This document shows, piece after piece, positions 25,634-35,125 of a stretch of 64,000 nucleotides of DNA (position 1 is its first letter; each line of letters opens with the position of its first letter). The DNA is from Arabidopsis thaliana. Taxonomy: Eukaryota; Streptophyta; Magnoliopsida; Brassicales; Brassicaceae. The stretch spans positions 7,006,001 to 7,070,000 of the forward strand of contig NC_003076.8 in assembly GCF_000001735.4 (NCBI RefSeq), given 5' to 3'. A program made the position numbers and the translations under genes. The notes beneath the pieces were generated by a model. It was given only the letters and a program-made list of their open reading frames with translations, was not told where the DNA came from and made no database searches.

Positions 25634-26400
25634 AGCACTGTCGGCAAATCTTTTTTTGTTCCCAAATTTGTACAGATATTCTGTAAAATTATTCAAATGT
25701 ACAGTTTGTAATTAGTGTACATCTTGTTATCGTACATAAATAAATATTGCCTTCCATCCTCTTAGGTTCATGATACGAGCTTGGGGAATCTATTGTCTTC
25801 TCTTCCAAAACCTCTGGCCAGATGTCTTCCCCACAACTTAATCCACCATTCATGTAAACTGTACTGTATATAAGAATAGCACTGTCTGGCAAATCTTTTT
25901 TTGTTACCCAATTTGTACAGATATTCTATACAAATAGTCAAATGTACACTTTGTAATTAGTGTACATCTTGTTATCGTACAGAAATAAATATTGCCTTCC
26001 ATCCTCTTAGGTTCATGATACGAGCTTGGGGAATCTATTGTCTTCTCTTCCAAAACCTCTGGCTAGATGTCTTCCCCATAACTTAATCCCCCATTCATGT
26101 AAACTGTACTGTATATAATTTGTACAGTTTATGGAGCTGTACACATTTTGTATCGTACAATTACTTACTAATATAGTAATTCCCATATTTTTGTATAAGT
26201 TCACTTCCATCCTTTTAGGTTCTCTTTTACTTGCTTGGTGAATTTTATATGGTCTATTCCAAACCCTTGGGGCATATGTATTTCCTACAAGTTAGTTTCC
26301 CATATATATAAGCTGTACGAGTATATATATACTGTACAGTTTATGATTTGTACAGTTTCTGTATCGTACAATTACTTAATAATATAGTAATTCTCATTTC
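25634..26400. repeat. Tandem repeat, about 244-bp unit, with decayed extra units
   Basis: Unit 1 is 25634-25877 and unit 2 is about 25878-26118. They are nearly identical, each starting AGCACTGTC and containing ATTGCCTTCCATCCTCTTAGG and a near-perfect CTTGGGGAATCTATTGTC block. A more diverged unit runs about 26119-26339. A partial fourth unit follows, repeating CGTACAATTACTTA and AATATAGTAATTC at about 26153-26183 and 26364-26394. Every unit carries several GTAC cores. Confidence 0.85.
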
Positions 26401-26437
26401 TTTCTTACTTATCTCTCGTTTGCCATCAATTCTCTCC

Positions 26438-26446
26438 CTATAAATA
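26438..26446 (+). promoter_or_regulatory. TATA box of the first F-box-like gene
   Basis: CTATAAATA lies about 85 bases before the ATG at 26527, with a pyrimidine-rich leader between. The spacing is right for a start near 26475. Confidence 0.5.
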
Positions 26447-26526
26447 TCTTATTTCTTCCAAACCTATATCCACTTACCTTTTCGATCACTCTATATCTAT
26501 TATATTTTCCTTTTCAGCAAACGAAA

Positions 26527-27189
26527 ATGTCACTATCTGATTTACCCGATGATATTTTCCAAATCATTGTCAAGAAGCTTGGAGATGAAGACTTCAATCA
26601 TCTAGGCCCTATCATTCGTTCCAACAAGCGTGGGAGGGACATCGGTTTGTCTCGAGAGATACTTAAGTCTGCCAACCTAATGGGTATGTGTCTACACCCA
26701 CCTAACATTTTCCCCGGCCAGCTATTTAGAAATTTTTTTGTTCGATGTTTGGAATTCGAGAATGCGACGGCCATGTACTATGAAGCTATCCGCCTCATTG
26801 TTAGGGAGGAAAATGTGATGGGGTCTCTATTTTTGCTTAACCAACTTGTCCCCACCTACGACTATGCCACTATAGCATATGCCTTCTTCCAAATGTGTGC
26901 CGGGAGAGGTGATCTCGCAGGTACCACTTTTGACACCATCTTTGAACAAAACTCAGTCTCCAGGTGGGGCTCTATTTATTCTTTCGAGTTAGAGGTCAAG
27001 TGTGAAGCTCTTATTGACACGATTATGGATTTTCAACCACATTTTGGCATGACTTTCGCTCCTGACTGGAAATTTGCCTCCTCCGACTGCTTGAGCATTT
27101 CCGAATGTCCAGATTGGCATGGTGTTGAGTACTTTTGCGAAGGATGTTACATTTACTATGTTGCTTTGCGTATTCTAGAAGTTCTCTAG
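26527..27189 (+). CDS. F-box-like protein carried by the MULE, 220 aa, intact ORF
   Basis: A single open frame from ATG (context AACGAAAATG) to TAG. The N-terminus LSDLPDDIFQIIVKKLGDED fits the first helix of an F-box. A block FFVRCLEFENATAMYYEA follows at about residues 68-85. It resembles a conserved region in Arabidopsis F-box proteins of the At2g35280/At1g67623 type (recalled). A cysteine-rich end (YFCEGCYIYYVALRILEVL) closes the protein. F-box proteins are substrate adaptors of SCF ubiquitin ligases. It is homologous to the gene at 28188-28889, which faces it. It could have been captured from the host. No frameshift or internal stop is seen, unlike the transposase. Confidence 0.65.
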   Translation: MSLSDLPDDIFQIIVKKLGDEDFNHLGPIIRSNKRGRDIGLSREILKSANLMGMCLHPPNIFPGQLFRNFFVRCLEFENATAMYYEAIRLIVREENVMGSLFLLNQLVPTYDYATIAYAFFQMCAGRGDLAGTTFDTIFEQNSVSRWGSIYSFELEVKCEALIDTIMDFQPHFGMTFAPDWKFASSDCLSISECPDWHGVEYFCEGCYIYYVALRILEVL

Positions 27190-28187
27190 TATAATTTACG
27201 TTTTTCTTTATGCGATGCTTTATGTAATTTGTTCCTTTTTTCGGTCTCATGTAATCTCCATTGTATTGCTTATATTTTGGTATCTCCTATGTTTTCTCCG
27301 TCGAAGGACTGTAATTACTTGTGTAATATTTTTGGGGTTTTCTTTCTGTAATATATTATCAGTCCCGATAACATTTGCTTATATAAGAATTAAATATAGA
27401 ACTGACAAACTTTTTAACAAAAAATATGTACTTCTCTCTTCTTTCTCCAATCTCATAATGACTGTTTTGAAAAGCCATTTATCTCCAAACCAACTATTGT
27501 CAGTTGATGTGTCTTACACGCTTTTTAGGTTTGGAAGTTTACATTGGTATCCCCTATATCCTATCCCCTATATCCGTTTGGATAAGTCCTTCTTTCCCAC
27601 ACAAACTATATTATTGCCCTTAGTAAAAATTAACTAATATTTTAAAGAGGTAAATATTGACACTAACCACTAATTACTAACCCCTTCTCGCAGGGTTGTC
27701 TAATCTCACACCCACTTGGAATCTTTGCATGCCTTGATAAGTGCATCTAATATAATTTACAATTTATTTCTATCAACAGTTCTACTTTTATCACCTCACA
27801 TAAATTTACTTTTACTCGGTGCCCTAAATACTATTAAAAAATGCTCAAAACTTCCATCATCTTATCACCTCACATCTAAACTTTGTTGTTCGAACGCAAC
27901 TACATTTAATTTGTTGTTCGAACGCAACTACATTACAATTCATCATTAACAGGATCATTACAAACAGATTCATATTCCTTCTTACTTTGGACTATAAAAC
28001 CAAATTAACTATTACAACCAATTCATACATTACCCTAATTAAACAGAATTAAAACATTACCTCCTCAGCGTCTAAATATTACCTAAATTATACAGAAAGA
28101 GAATATTCATAACATGACACAAAAAACATAATCTTAATTTAATACATAAAAGGATTCAAAATTATTTTACATTCTTACCTCAAACCA
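27190..28187. other. Spacer between the two convergent F-box-like genes
   Basis: AT-rich DNA holding the 3' ends of both genes. It contains a 25-bp direct repeat (about 27882-27906 and 27910-27934, core TTGTTGTTCGAACGCAAC) and a repeated TTATCACCTCACAT (27788 and 27861). No further gene is seen. Confidence 0.55.
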
Positions 28188-28889
28188 TTACAGCATCTGT
28201 GAAACTTTTCTTGATAACCACCACAAATAGCATTCATTGCACAAGATCTCGTAAGGACCAGACACAGTTGCACAATCCATAGCACAATCTGGTGATGGAA
28301 GCTCCTTGCAGATAGGATAGACGAACGTCTTTCTCAAAGGAAAACTGGTGTGCCTTCTATACGGTTGTAAGTCATGTACTAGCTCCTCCCCATAACGTCT
28401 GACTTCCTCTGTTCCCAACTTACAATGTTTACCGCCAAAGACTTCGAGATAATGAACAGCCATTTCTTCATCTCCAGCACATATACTTAGTACTCCACAT
28501 GCGAATGTGGCCAGCCCGTCATCGGGCACGTTTTGATGTAGCAATGCTATTCCTCTTTTGACGTCTCTTTCTTCTGCCACAACCATTAACCCTTCATAGT
28601 AAATAGCTGTATTGTTCCCAGAATTAAGGCATCTTTCAAAGAAATCACGGTACCTCCCTTTCATTTGGACGCCAGTTGTTTGACAACGAAATGAGTAGAG
28701 GTCGCTTGGATCAGTACAAAGGCTGTAGATGTTTGCATCTTTCAAAACATCGCTGCGGTACACAATATTTCTTCCCCTAGTTCCAGCTTTCAAAATAGGT
28801 CCTAGTAACCACCATCGATCATCCGCCACCAGCTTTACAATTTTTGCTAAAATATCATCTGGCAAATCAGGCATCATCTCCATGGACAT
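28188..28889 (-). CDS. Second F-box-like protein carried by the MULE, 233 aa, intact ORF
   Basis: An uninterrupted frame from ATG at 28889 to TAA at 28188. The N-terminus MPDLPDDILAKIVKLVADDR is F-box-like. The following GPILKAGTRGRNIVYRSDVL and RCLNSGNNTAIYYEG align with the first F-box-like gene (GPIIRSNKRGRDI, RCLEFENATAMYYEA). The C-terminus CNECYLWWLSRKVSQML parallels CEGCYIYYVALRILEVL. The two proteins are clearly related but well diverged, so the duplication is old. Inferred role: SCF substrate adaptor. It converges on its relative. An alternative ATG three codons downstream is possible. Confidence 0.65.
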   Translation of the reverse strand: MSMEMMPDLPDDILAKIVKLVADDRWWLLGPILKAGTRGRNIVYRSDVLKDANIYSLCTDPSDLYSFRCQTTGVQMKGRYRDFFERCLNSGNNTAIYYEGLMVVAEERDVKRGIALLHQNVPDDGLATFACGVLSICAGDEEMAVHYLEVFGGKHCKLGTEEVRRYGEELVHDLQPYRRHTSFPLRKTFVYPICKELPSPDCAMDCATVSGPYEILCNECYLWWLSRKVSQML

Positions 28890-29604
28890 CGTCTTCGCTC
28901 TCTTTTACTCAAGTTTCTTTTGGTTTTCTATGTTTCTTATGTTTTCCCCCAAATTACTTGTGTAATGTTTAAATATTGTTATGAAGTAGCCTCCACAGTT
29001 GTCTGTGTGGTTGACAGTTGGAGGTCTTTAATGATTAACTAAAAGTTTCGTTATGCTTTTCCCACTCATTTACACATCAGGTGTATTTACTATGTGTACA
29101 ACATACTAGATGGATGAATAGTCATACTCCATCCATTATTCTGTACAAATCATGTTTGAGGTACATGTTTTCACCTTTTGTACAACAAAGGCGCTGGATA
29201 TTATATATACTATCCAGCGCCTGACTGTACAATTGTATAACTGTACAGTGCTTTTAATCTATTGCAAAATATCATTATATTTCAAAATAACATTAGAAAT
29301 ACGCTGATTACATATCCTTGCAAAGTCTAATATCACTTCATACAACGTAGGCAGTAGACATTTATCTGAAACATTTGTGACCATATTTCATATATATGTC
29401 TACCCCTAACCAAAACATCCAAAGTGTCCTATAACCTTCTATTCAAAAAACATTCCCCATACCTATGGTTATTGTACTCCATAGTCCAAAAGCCTATTTT
29501 CATAGGAATTAACTACGCAAAACCAAACCGAATTCACCAAACTTTTAAACCAAATGTAATTTGCCAAAAAAACTTTTCGCCCCTCATCTTTCTCCATCCC
29601 ATCA
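28890..29604. other. Upstream region of the second F-box-like gene and 3' flank of the transposase
   Basis: Contains six GTAC cores within about 165 bases (29093-29245), the same word that fills the upstream region of the first F-box-like gene. It also holds a perfect hairpin at 29190-29221, listed separately. From about 29290 to 29604 no gene is seen. Confidence 0.55.
29190..29221. repeat. Perfect 11-bp inverted repeat (hairpin)
   Basis: GGCGCTGGATA (29190-29200), a 10-base AT spacer, then TATCCAGCGCC (29211-29221). It is unusually GC-rich for the region and is flanked on both sides by GTAC motifs. It has no T-run after it, so it is not a conventional terminator. Confidence 0.8.
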
Positions 29605-32537
29605 TCAACCAAGTGGGTTGGTGCATGTCACCCTATTGTGTCCTAGCCCTCCACATCTTCCACACTTGTTAGGCTGTTTCGATTTGTTTTTCCCCTACAA
29701 CATTATCACGCCATTATATTACTTTATCTTATTGATTACAATATGCAATTCTGAAGCACAGTCCTCACCACTAACCTCATATTCTCCTACTGAATGTATC
29801 CGGAGTTTTGGTGGTCTTCCTGGTGGTCTCTTTGTTTGTGGAGGCATTAAGCACATCACTCTTATATCCTCTGGCACTTCCACTTCGGCTGGATCCTGAA
29901 CTGGTAGGATAGCTCCTTCGACCGTTGGTTGCCACATTTTAATTTTATGCATATCCCCAACTAACAATTTGTATTCAAATCCCCTTTCGTGAGCTGCAGC
30001 CATTGCGTGTGTACATGGAAGTGACCTCCCTCTTCTGGAACTCTAAGCAACTGCAAGTACGTTTCTGCAGCGAGACATGGAAGTGACCTCCCTCTTTTGG
30101 CTTTACCTCAAAATCCCATCTTCCAACAGCCAATAAAATCATCCCCAAGCCTCCCTTAAATCGTTTTAGCAATTCCCTTTCTACTGCTATTGGGATATCA
30201 CCTACGGTTCTTGCTATCCTTTTTCTGCGTGTTTTAAACCATCTCCCTAGCATTTTTCTTATGAATTCTATCAGTGCTAATACAGGGCTGCCTCTAGCTG
30301 GTAGCAATGCTTTGTTTAATGACTCTGCAATGTTGCTTGACATTAGATTATACCTCTCTCCTTCAAAATATGCCCTGCTCCAATTTTCAACTCCTATCCC
30401 TTCCAAGAATTCCCAACAACGAACATTCCTCTGCTTTATTCTATCATACTCATCATCGAAATCTTTCTTCCTGTACATACTTCCTGCTCTCCACACAAGT
30501 GATGGAAGTCCACTTTTTTCAGGTACTTTGCCTTAACATTCCTTCGTATGTGCACCAAACAAAAGCCATGATGTGCTTTAGGGTACACCTCAGGTATAGA
30601 CTTCAATATGGAAGAGTTCCTATCTGAAACAAATGTTAAGTCTTGCCCATCGTTAACAATTTCACTCAGCTGCTGCATAAACCATCTCCACGACTCATCT
30701 GTCTCACTGTCCACTATTGCAAAGGCAATGGGAAATATTTGAAAATTGGCGTCTTGGCAACTTGCTGTAAGTAAGCATCCCAAATATTTCCCAAATAGGT
30801 CTGTTCCATCAACTACTACAACTCGCCTAACATACGAAAGTCCTCGCACACTAGCCCCCAAAGCAACAAACACATATTTGAATCAGTCATCACCATTATC
30901 ATCTCTAACCGTTTCTAACTTCTACACTGTTCCAGGGTTTGCAAGTTTTAAGACATGTAGGTACACCGGTAATAGTGCGTAAGAACTCTCGTCTGTCCCT
31001 TGTGCTGTCACTACAGCCAATTCTTTCACTTTCCACGCCTTCCAGTACGAAACCCTAACATTGTGCTCAGTGAGAATACATTCTGGCAGGTCTCTTGCTC
31101 TTGGCCCACAATAAGCGTTTGCATATTTTGACCTCAAAAGAGCAGCAACAACCTTTGATGTAGCGTGTTTCGAAAACCTGCTACACGTTTCCACATTACA
31201 GAGATGATCAAGCTTAGCTTTCCTCACCTCATATTCTTCTGAATCACCTACTTTATGTGCAAAGACTCTCCAATCACATATTCTTTTGTCATCACATTCT
31301 GCTACTAGATAGTCTTTGCGGTACCTTGTAAATTTGAATTTGAATACGCGGTTTATTGCATAAATTGACAATGCCGTTTTGAAAGCTTCTCTTGTAGCAA
31401 ATGTTCTCCCAACATACATATTATCATCCTCCTTTGTTAAGTCCACATGAGCTGCTTTCTTGTTCATCTCCTCGTCGGCAAACATAGGCTCAAGGTCCGC
31501 ATAACCATAAACTTCATCTATCGTTATCCCAATCTTAGCTGCATCCTCAAGAGCTCTTTTCGCATTTCCTTTAAACAGGTTACCTGCACCCCAGACGACA
31601 ACTTCTTTACCTTTGTTCCTATTTGATGGTGGATGCTCTATGAAGTCATCATCGCCATTGTCTTCTCCTTTCTCTGCTGTTTTACTATCACCTTTATTGC
31701 CCATATCTTCAATCTTATCTCCATCAAAGTCATCATCTTCTTCCCCACTTTTTTGACTATAAACAGAAGATCCATCAGAGCTGTCCTCATCGTCTTTACA
31801 GTTTTCAGTCCCTTTATCCTGTCCATCAAACAAATTCTCCACAGCTTCCAATTCTCTGCCTCCTAAAAGTTGCAGCTCCACAGCTTGTACGTGCTCCAGC
31901 AGGATATCATCATTAATCTCACTTTGTTTCCCATCTTCTCCTAACAAAGCAGCTTCCACCTCTTCTACATGTGTTACTAAATCTTCGTCATTTATTTCCC
32001 AAATTTCTGAAACCGTCCTTTTGCTACCTCTGCCTTCCTCCTCATCTATTGTCTTCGCTCTCTCGACAACTGCAGACATTAGGCTTCCAAAGTACCCAAC
32101 ATCCCCAAACCCTCTCGACGAAGATCCTCTTTCTAACCTACTATCATCACAACTCTGCAAACTCCCTAACTTCTCTTCCTCCCGTCCGACAATAGTCCCA
32201 TCTGTCTCTCTGAAGCAGACAAATAGGTTCACAGATTTGTCTCCTAAGCTTAGAGATTTGAAAAACCTGAATTGCCAATCGTCTTTAATCATGGTTGGAC
32301 CTTCCTCTACCCCTCTCAATACTGCCAATTTGTCCTCAAACATGTAGCTAAGCTCCACGAAAACCGTACGTTTCTCCATTTTGAATATTTGTTTCACCTT
32401 CAATTCCAGATCCACCAAACATTTTAAATCTGACATCCTCAAACATCGACCTTGCCGGAAAGTATCCATCTTGAACTCCCATTCTCCGGAGCTGTACAGA
32501 ATCCACCTACCCGCTTGGGCGACGACAGTATCATCCG
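29605..32537 (-). pseudogene. MURA-type (MULE) transposase, four lesions
   Basis: Exons visible: 32537-29776 and 29694-29605. The N-terminus has the MULE block WILYSSGEWEF at about 32510 (an earlier short exon must supply the ATG; the first ATG in this exon is 32469). Then come an acidic linker, a MuDR DNA-binding region, and the catalytic core with VDGTDLFGKYLGC (Asp) and LTFVSDRNSS (Asp). A SWIM zinc finger (CSCLEFQ...) and a RPPGRPPK hook follow. The last exon carries a CCHC knuckle, CGRCGGLGHNRVTC. Lesions: in-frame TAG (30922-30924), in-frame TGA (30883-30885), loss of one base in an A-run (30514-30519), and a 4-base insertion near 30020-30023 that breaks the SWIM motif. All fall in otherwise well-kept sequence, so decay is recent. 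Confidence 0.85.
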
Positions 32538-33105
32538 CTGCAATTGGAATTCAAAAATAGTCGGTTATGTCTGTTATTACACCTACTAATTCGCATTCAA
32601 TTCCTGAACAAAATTAATCCAAAAAAACAAGTTCTCTCACCTTCCATTGGTGATAAACTTCTCTGCGTTTTATTGTTGAACATTTATTACACACAGCCAT
32701 ATTCTTATCCTTCTCAAATCAAATATATCTTCTACTGTCAAATCGTTTCTCGTTCCGCCCCATACATTTTCCTCCAATAACGATTCCATTATTAATATAA
32801 TTTCCACAGATTTTTCATATCCTATCGCTAATCATCTACAAATAGCTACACTATTAAGAGCTTAAACCCTTCTTATTTTCCCCCCTTACATTTAAGTCCA
32901 ACTGAAAATTTTTGTGCCCAAATGTGTAAGGAATCAAAGCCCATTTTTAGGCCCACACATAAACAAAATTCGTTACAAACACTCTATCTCCCCAGTGTCT
33001 CCCATTTATCTCTCTTTCCTGTCAAAAGGATTATTCGGTCATTTCAAACACCATCTCTTACCCCACCAAAACTTCTATTTCACGCTCCTCTATTACACGC
33101 GCATT
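32538..33105. other. Transposase promoter/leader inside the MULE
   Basis: AT- and pyrimidine-rich DNA between the transposase and the right inverted repeat. The missing first transposase exon should lie here. I could not place it with confidence. Confidence 0.4.
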
Positions 33106-33193
33106 CCAAGTTACCTCTTTTGCCAATTTCAAATAGTGACTTGCCGTATTACCCAATTATGTTCTCAAAAGTGACTACTTAGCCAACCAACCC
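33106..33193 (-). repeat. Right terminal inverted repeat of the MULE
   Basis: Read on the minus strand it starts GGGTTGGTTGGCTAAG, then TAGTCACTT. It continues through ACTATTTG and AATTGGCAA to TAACTTGG, matching the left repeat in order. TAACTTCAA follows directly outside. Confidence 0.85.
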
Positions 33194-33202
33194 TAACTTC
33201 AA
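33194..33202. repeat. Right 9-bp target site duplication of the MULE
   Basis: TAACTTCAA, identical to 21422-21430. Confidence 0.9.
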
Positions 33203-34045
33203 TGACATCAAAGTTTTTACTTAATGACTGTGTTCAGTTACTATTCACATTTAGAGATAAATATTAAAATTGTCTTCCACAAACATGAAATTATTATTTT
33301 TTATATACAAATCAGGATGGTGATAATAATATTACATGCCTTATGCAAATTTCCCGTTTTCCGTTTTAAAATGTGATTTATACTATTTTTTTATTAGTAT
33401 GATTTAAAATATGTTCGGTTTTCATTTTTGCATTGCCTTAACTCGCATTTGTAAAAAAGTATATTACTTTTAAAAATGATCTATTGTTTCAAAGAAATAT
33501 CAGAAAATAATATTTCTCAGAGTTGGCTCATTTAAGCTACACGAATAAAGCTGTCGACCAAAAAATATCCGAAAAAACTATGTAGCTATGTTAGAGCCAA
33601 ACTGAGCTAAAAAAAATCCGGGTACGTCGATCAGACCAGAGTCTAGACTAAGTAAGAAGAATTCGTGGATTTTGCGGGTTTGAGGCTGGGAGTAACACGA
33701 ACAAATACATGCCTACAGGCTACAGTCAAGTTTAAAATGGGCCTAAAAGTAAATGTGTGTAGTCAATTTTAGATGGGCCTTAACAAGAAAACGCACTTGT
33801 TTGTTGTGTTCAAATAGTTGACCCCTTGTCACGAATTCATCATCGCAATGGACGTGTTACCTAAGTTCGACTAGAAAAAGCTGGGAATCAACACCAATTG
33901 ATATTGATTTAAGCGTTCCTTCTTGGTCTCTTGTGTGAAAATTATTTACAAATTACAACTTAATCAACCAACAAAAAAAAAACACTTCAAACCAAGAAAG
34001 CTTCTCAAGATTTAAAAACTTTCCGAAATATGAAACTTCTCTAAT
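33203..34045. other. Intergenic region right of the MULE
   Basis: AT-rich. No gene or clear repeat seen. The end is the 3' flank of the minus-strand gene at 34046. Confidence 0.5.
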
Positions 34046-34627
34046 TTAGACACATGCCGCCGTTACTAGTGTTTTGTTGTCATCCCATAACCTTACCACA
34101 TTTCCATTAATCACCGTTAAATCCACGTAACGGTACCAACTGTCATCACCATTTCTCATCCTCACCACTCCATCCCATTTCTCCCACCAATCCCCGCCAC
34201 AATTACCCAAACCTCCTCCGTAGCTAACTGCCGTTAAATCTCCGTTAACACACCTCCCACCGTCAACGTCAACGTCTACCTCGTAGCACATCGTCAGCTT
34301 CCCCTTTGTCACTCCGTCATCGCATATTAACGGCTCCGTTTTCGTAACCGTTTCCTTCACTCGTGCAACCGTTTCTTTGACCGGACCGGTTATTGATTTC
34401 GGTTCGAGACGACCGGATTCGTTTTCAGATTTAGAACCGGTTAATTCTTCTATCAAGACACATGCATGGCCGTCTCCGACTCCTATGGTTGTGACTCTGA
34501 TCCTCCAGAAGCTGACAGCGGCAGTCACGACGGCGATCCATGTCCAGACGTTGTTGACGACGGCGAAAACACCTAAGCTAGCGTATTCAAACGCCAACGC
34601 CTCTAATGGAGATTCCAAAGTCGACAT
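34046..34627 (-). CDS. Small predicted membrane protein of unknown function, 193 aa
   Basis: The start is placed at 34627 (MSTLESPLEALAFEYASLG). An in-frame ATG at 34744 lies upstream of a TATA box at 34683-34691 and would be untranscribed. A single hydrophobic segment (FAVVNNVWTWIAVVTAAVSF, about residues 20-40) suggests one membrane helix. The middle is charged with repeated VKETV units. The C-terminal half holds a hydrophilic, Trp- and Gly-rich part (GGLGNCGGDWWEKWDGVVRM). I recognise no domain. Position suggests At5g20790, an unknown protein. Single exon. Confidence 0.8.
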   Translation of the reverse strand: MSTLESPLEALAFEYASLGVFAVVNNVWTWIAVVTAAVSFWRIRVTTIGVGDGHACVLIEELTGSKSENESGRLEPKSITGPVKETVARVKETVTKTEPLICDDGVTKGKLTMCYEVDVDVDGGRCVNGDLTAVSYGGGLGNCGGDWWEKWDGVVRMRNGDDSWYRYVDLTVINGNVVRLWDDNKTLVTAACV

Positions 34628-34682
34628 CGATCTCTTTATTGAAGTGTGTATAATTTTGCAAAGAGGTGAACGATTCAGTCGG

Positions 34683-34691
34683 TTATATAAA
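34683..34691 (-). promoter_or_regulatory. TATA box of the 34046-34627 gene
   Basis: TTTATATAA on the minus strand, about 60 bases before the chosen ATG. It fixes the downstream start codon as the likely one. Confidence 0.5.
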
Positions 34692-35112
34692 GGAGAGAGA
34701 GAAGGGATATATAGATGAAATCTGGACCGTCGGATGAAGAGCAAGTTGAGTGAGGAAAGGTAAGCCGTTGGATGAAGAGCAAGTGGAAGTATGAATATTT
34801 GGTAGATGCTGAGAATCGAGAGCGAAAGATGCTTCTGTCTTGAAGAAAGATGCGCATATAGCCCAAAGAGTTATTCTCCTTATGGATTTTAATAATAGAA
34901 AACATATAACAAACTTAATAGACTTTCAATACGACTCTTTGTTCGTGTGCTTACGTTACGGTTGTGTGCATGACCGATACAACATTTACTAGGTGGAGGA
35001 TGTTCCGTGTTCGTACATCACTAAATTTAGATAACTTTATTATCGATTTAAATTTTGAATATTAATTTTTTAGAAGTTGAGTTATATAAGTGGTGGAAAA
35101 TCGCTTATTAGT
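34692..35112. other. Promoter region and spacer before the LINE
   Basis: Upstream region of the 34627 gene. A duplicated phrase, CGTCGGATGAAGAGCAAG at about 34727 and CGTTGGATGAAGAGCAAG at about 34771, is the only repeat noticed. No gene. Confidence 0.4.
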
Positions 35113-35125
35113 AGTGTAAACGTCG
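35113..35125. repeat. Left target site duplication of the LINE
   Basis: AGTGTAAACGTCG, repeated exactly at 36955-36967 directly after the LINE poly-A tail. Confidence 0.85.

Larger units (their letters stand above)
25291..26526. other. ULP 3' flank and GTAC-rich upstream region of the first F-box-like gene
   Basis: After the ULP stop the DNA becomes rich in TGTACAG, CTGTACA and related words. I count about 20 GTAC cores between 25540 and 26370, many times what a sequence this AT-rich should hold. Much of it is arranged as 244-bp tandem repeats. It ends with a TATA box at 26438 and the leader of the F-box-like gene. Confidence 0.7.
21431..33193. mobile_element. Complete Mutator-like element (MULE), 11.8 kb, carrying transposase, Ulp1-like protease and two F-box-like genes
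   Basis: Both ends are defined by a perfect 9-bp target duplication and imperfect terminal inverted repeats. Contents in order are: Ulp1-like gene (21773-25290, +), F-box-like gene (26527-27189, +), related F-box-like gene (28188-28889, -) and MURA transposase (29605-32537, -). Elements of this kind with a captured Ulp1-like gene are known in Arabidopsis as Kaonashi-type MULEs; that assignment is from memory. The transposase and protease both carry lesions, so this copy is probably non-autonomous now. The two F-box-like genes are an unusual extra cargo. Confidence 0.9.

Noticed and set aside
30261..32347. Several + strand ORFs over the transposase
   Set aside because: Shadows of the minus-strand MURA gene, rich in Ser, Leu and Phe.
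34628..34744. 39-residue N-terminal extension of the 34046 gene
   Set aside because: A TATA box at 34683-34691 lies within it, so the upstream ATG is likely outside the transcript.
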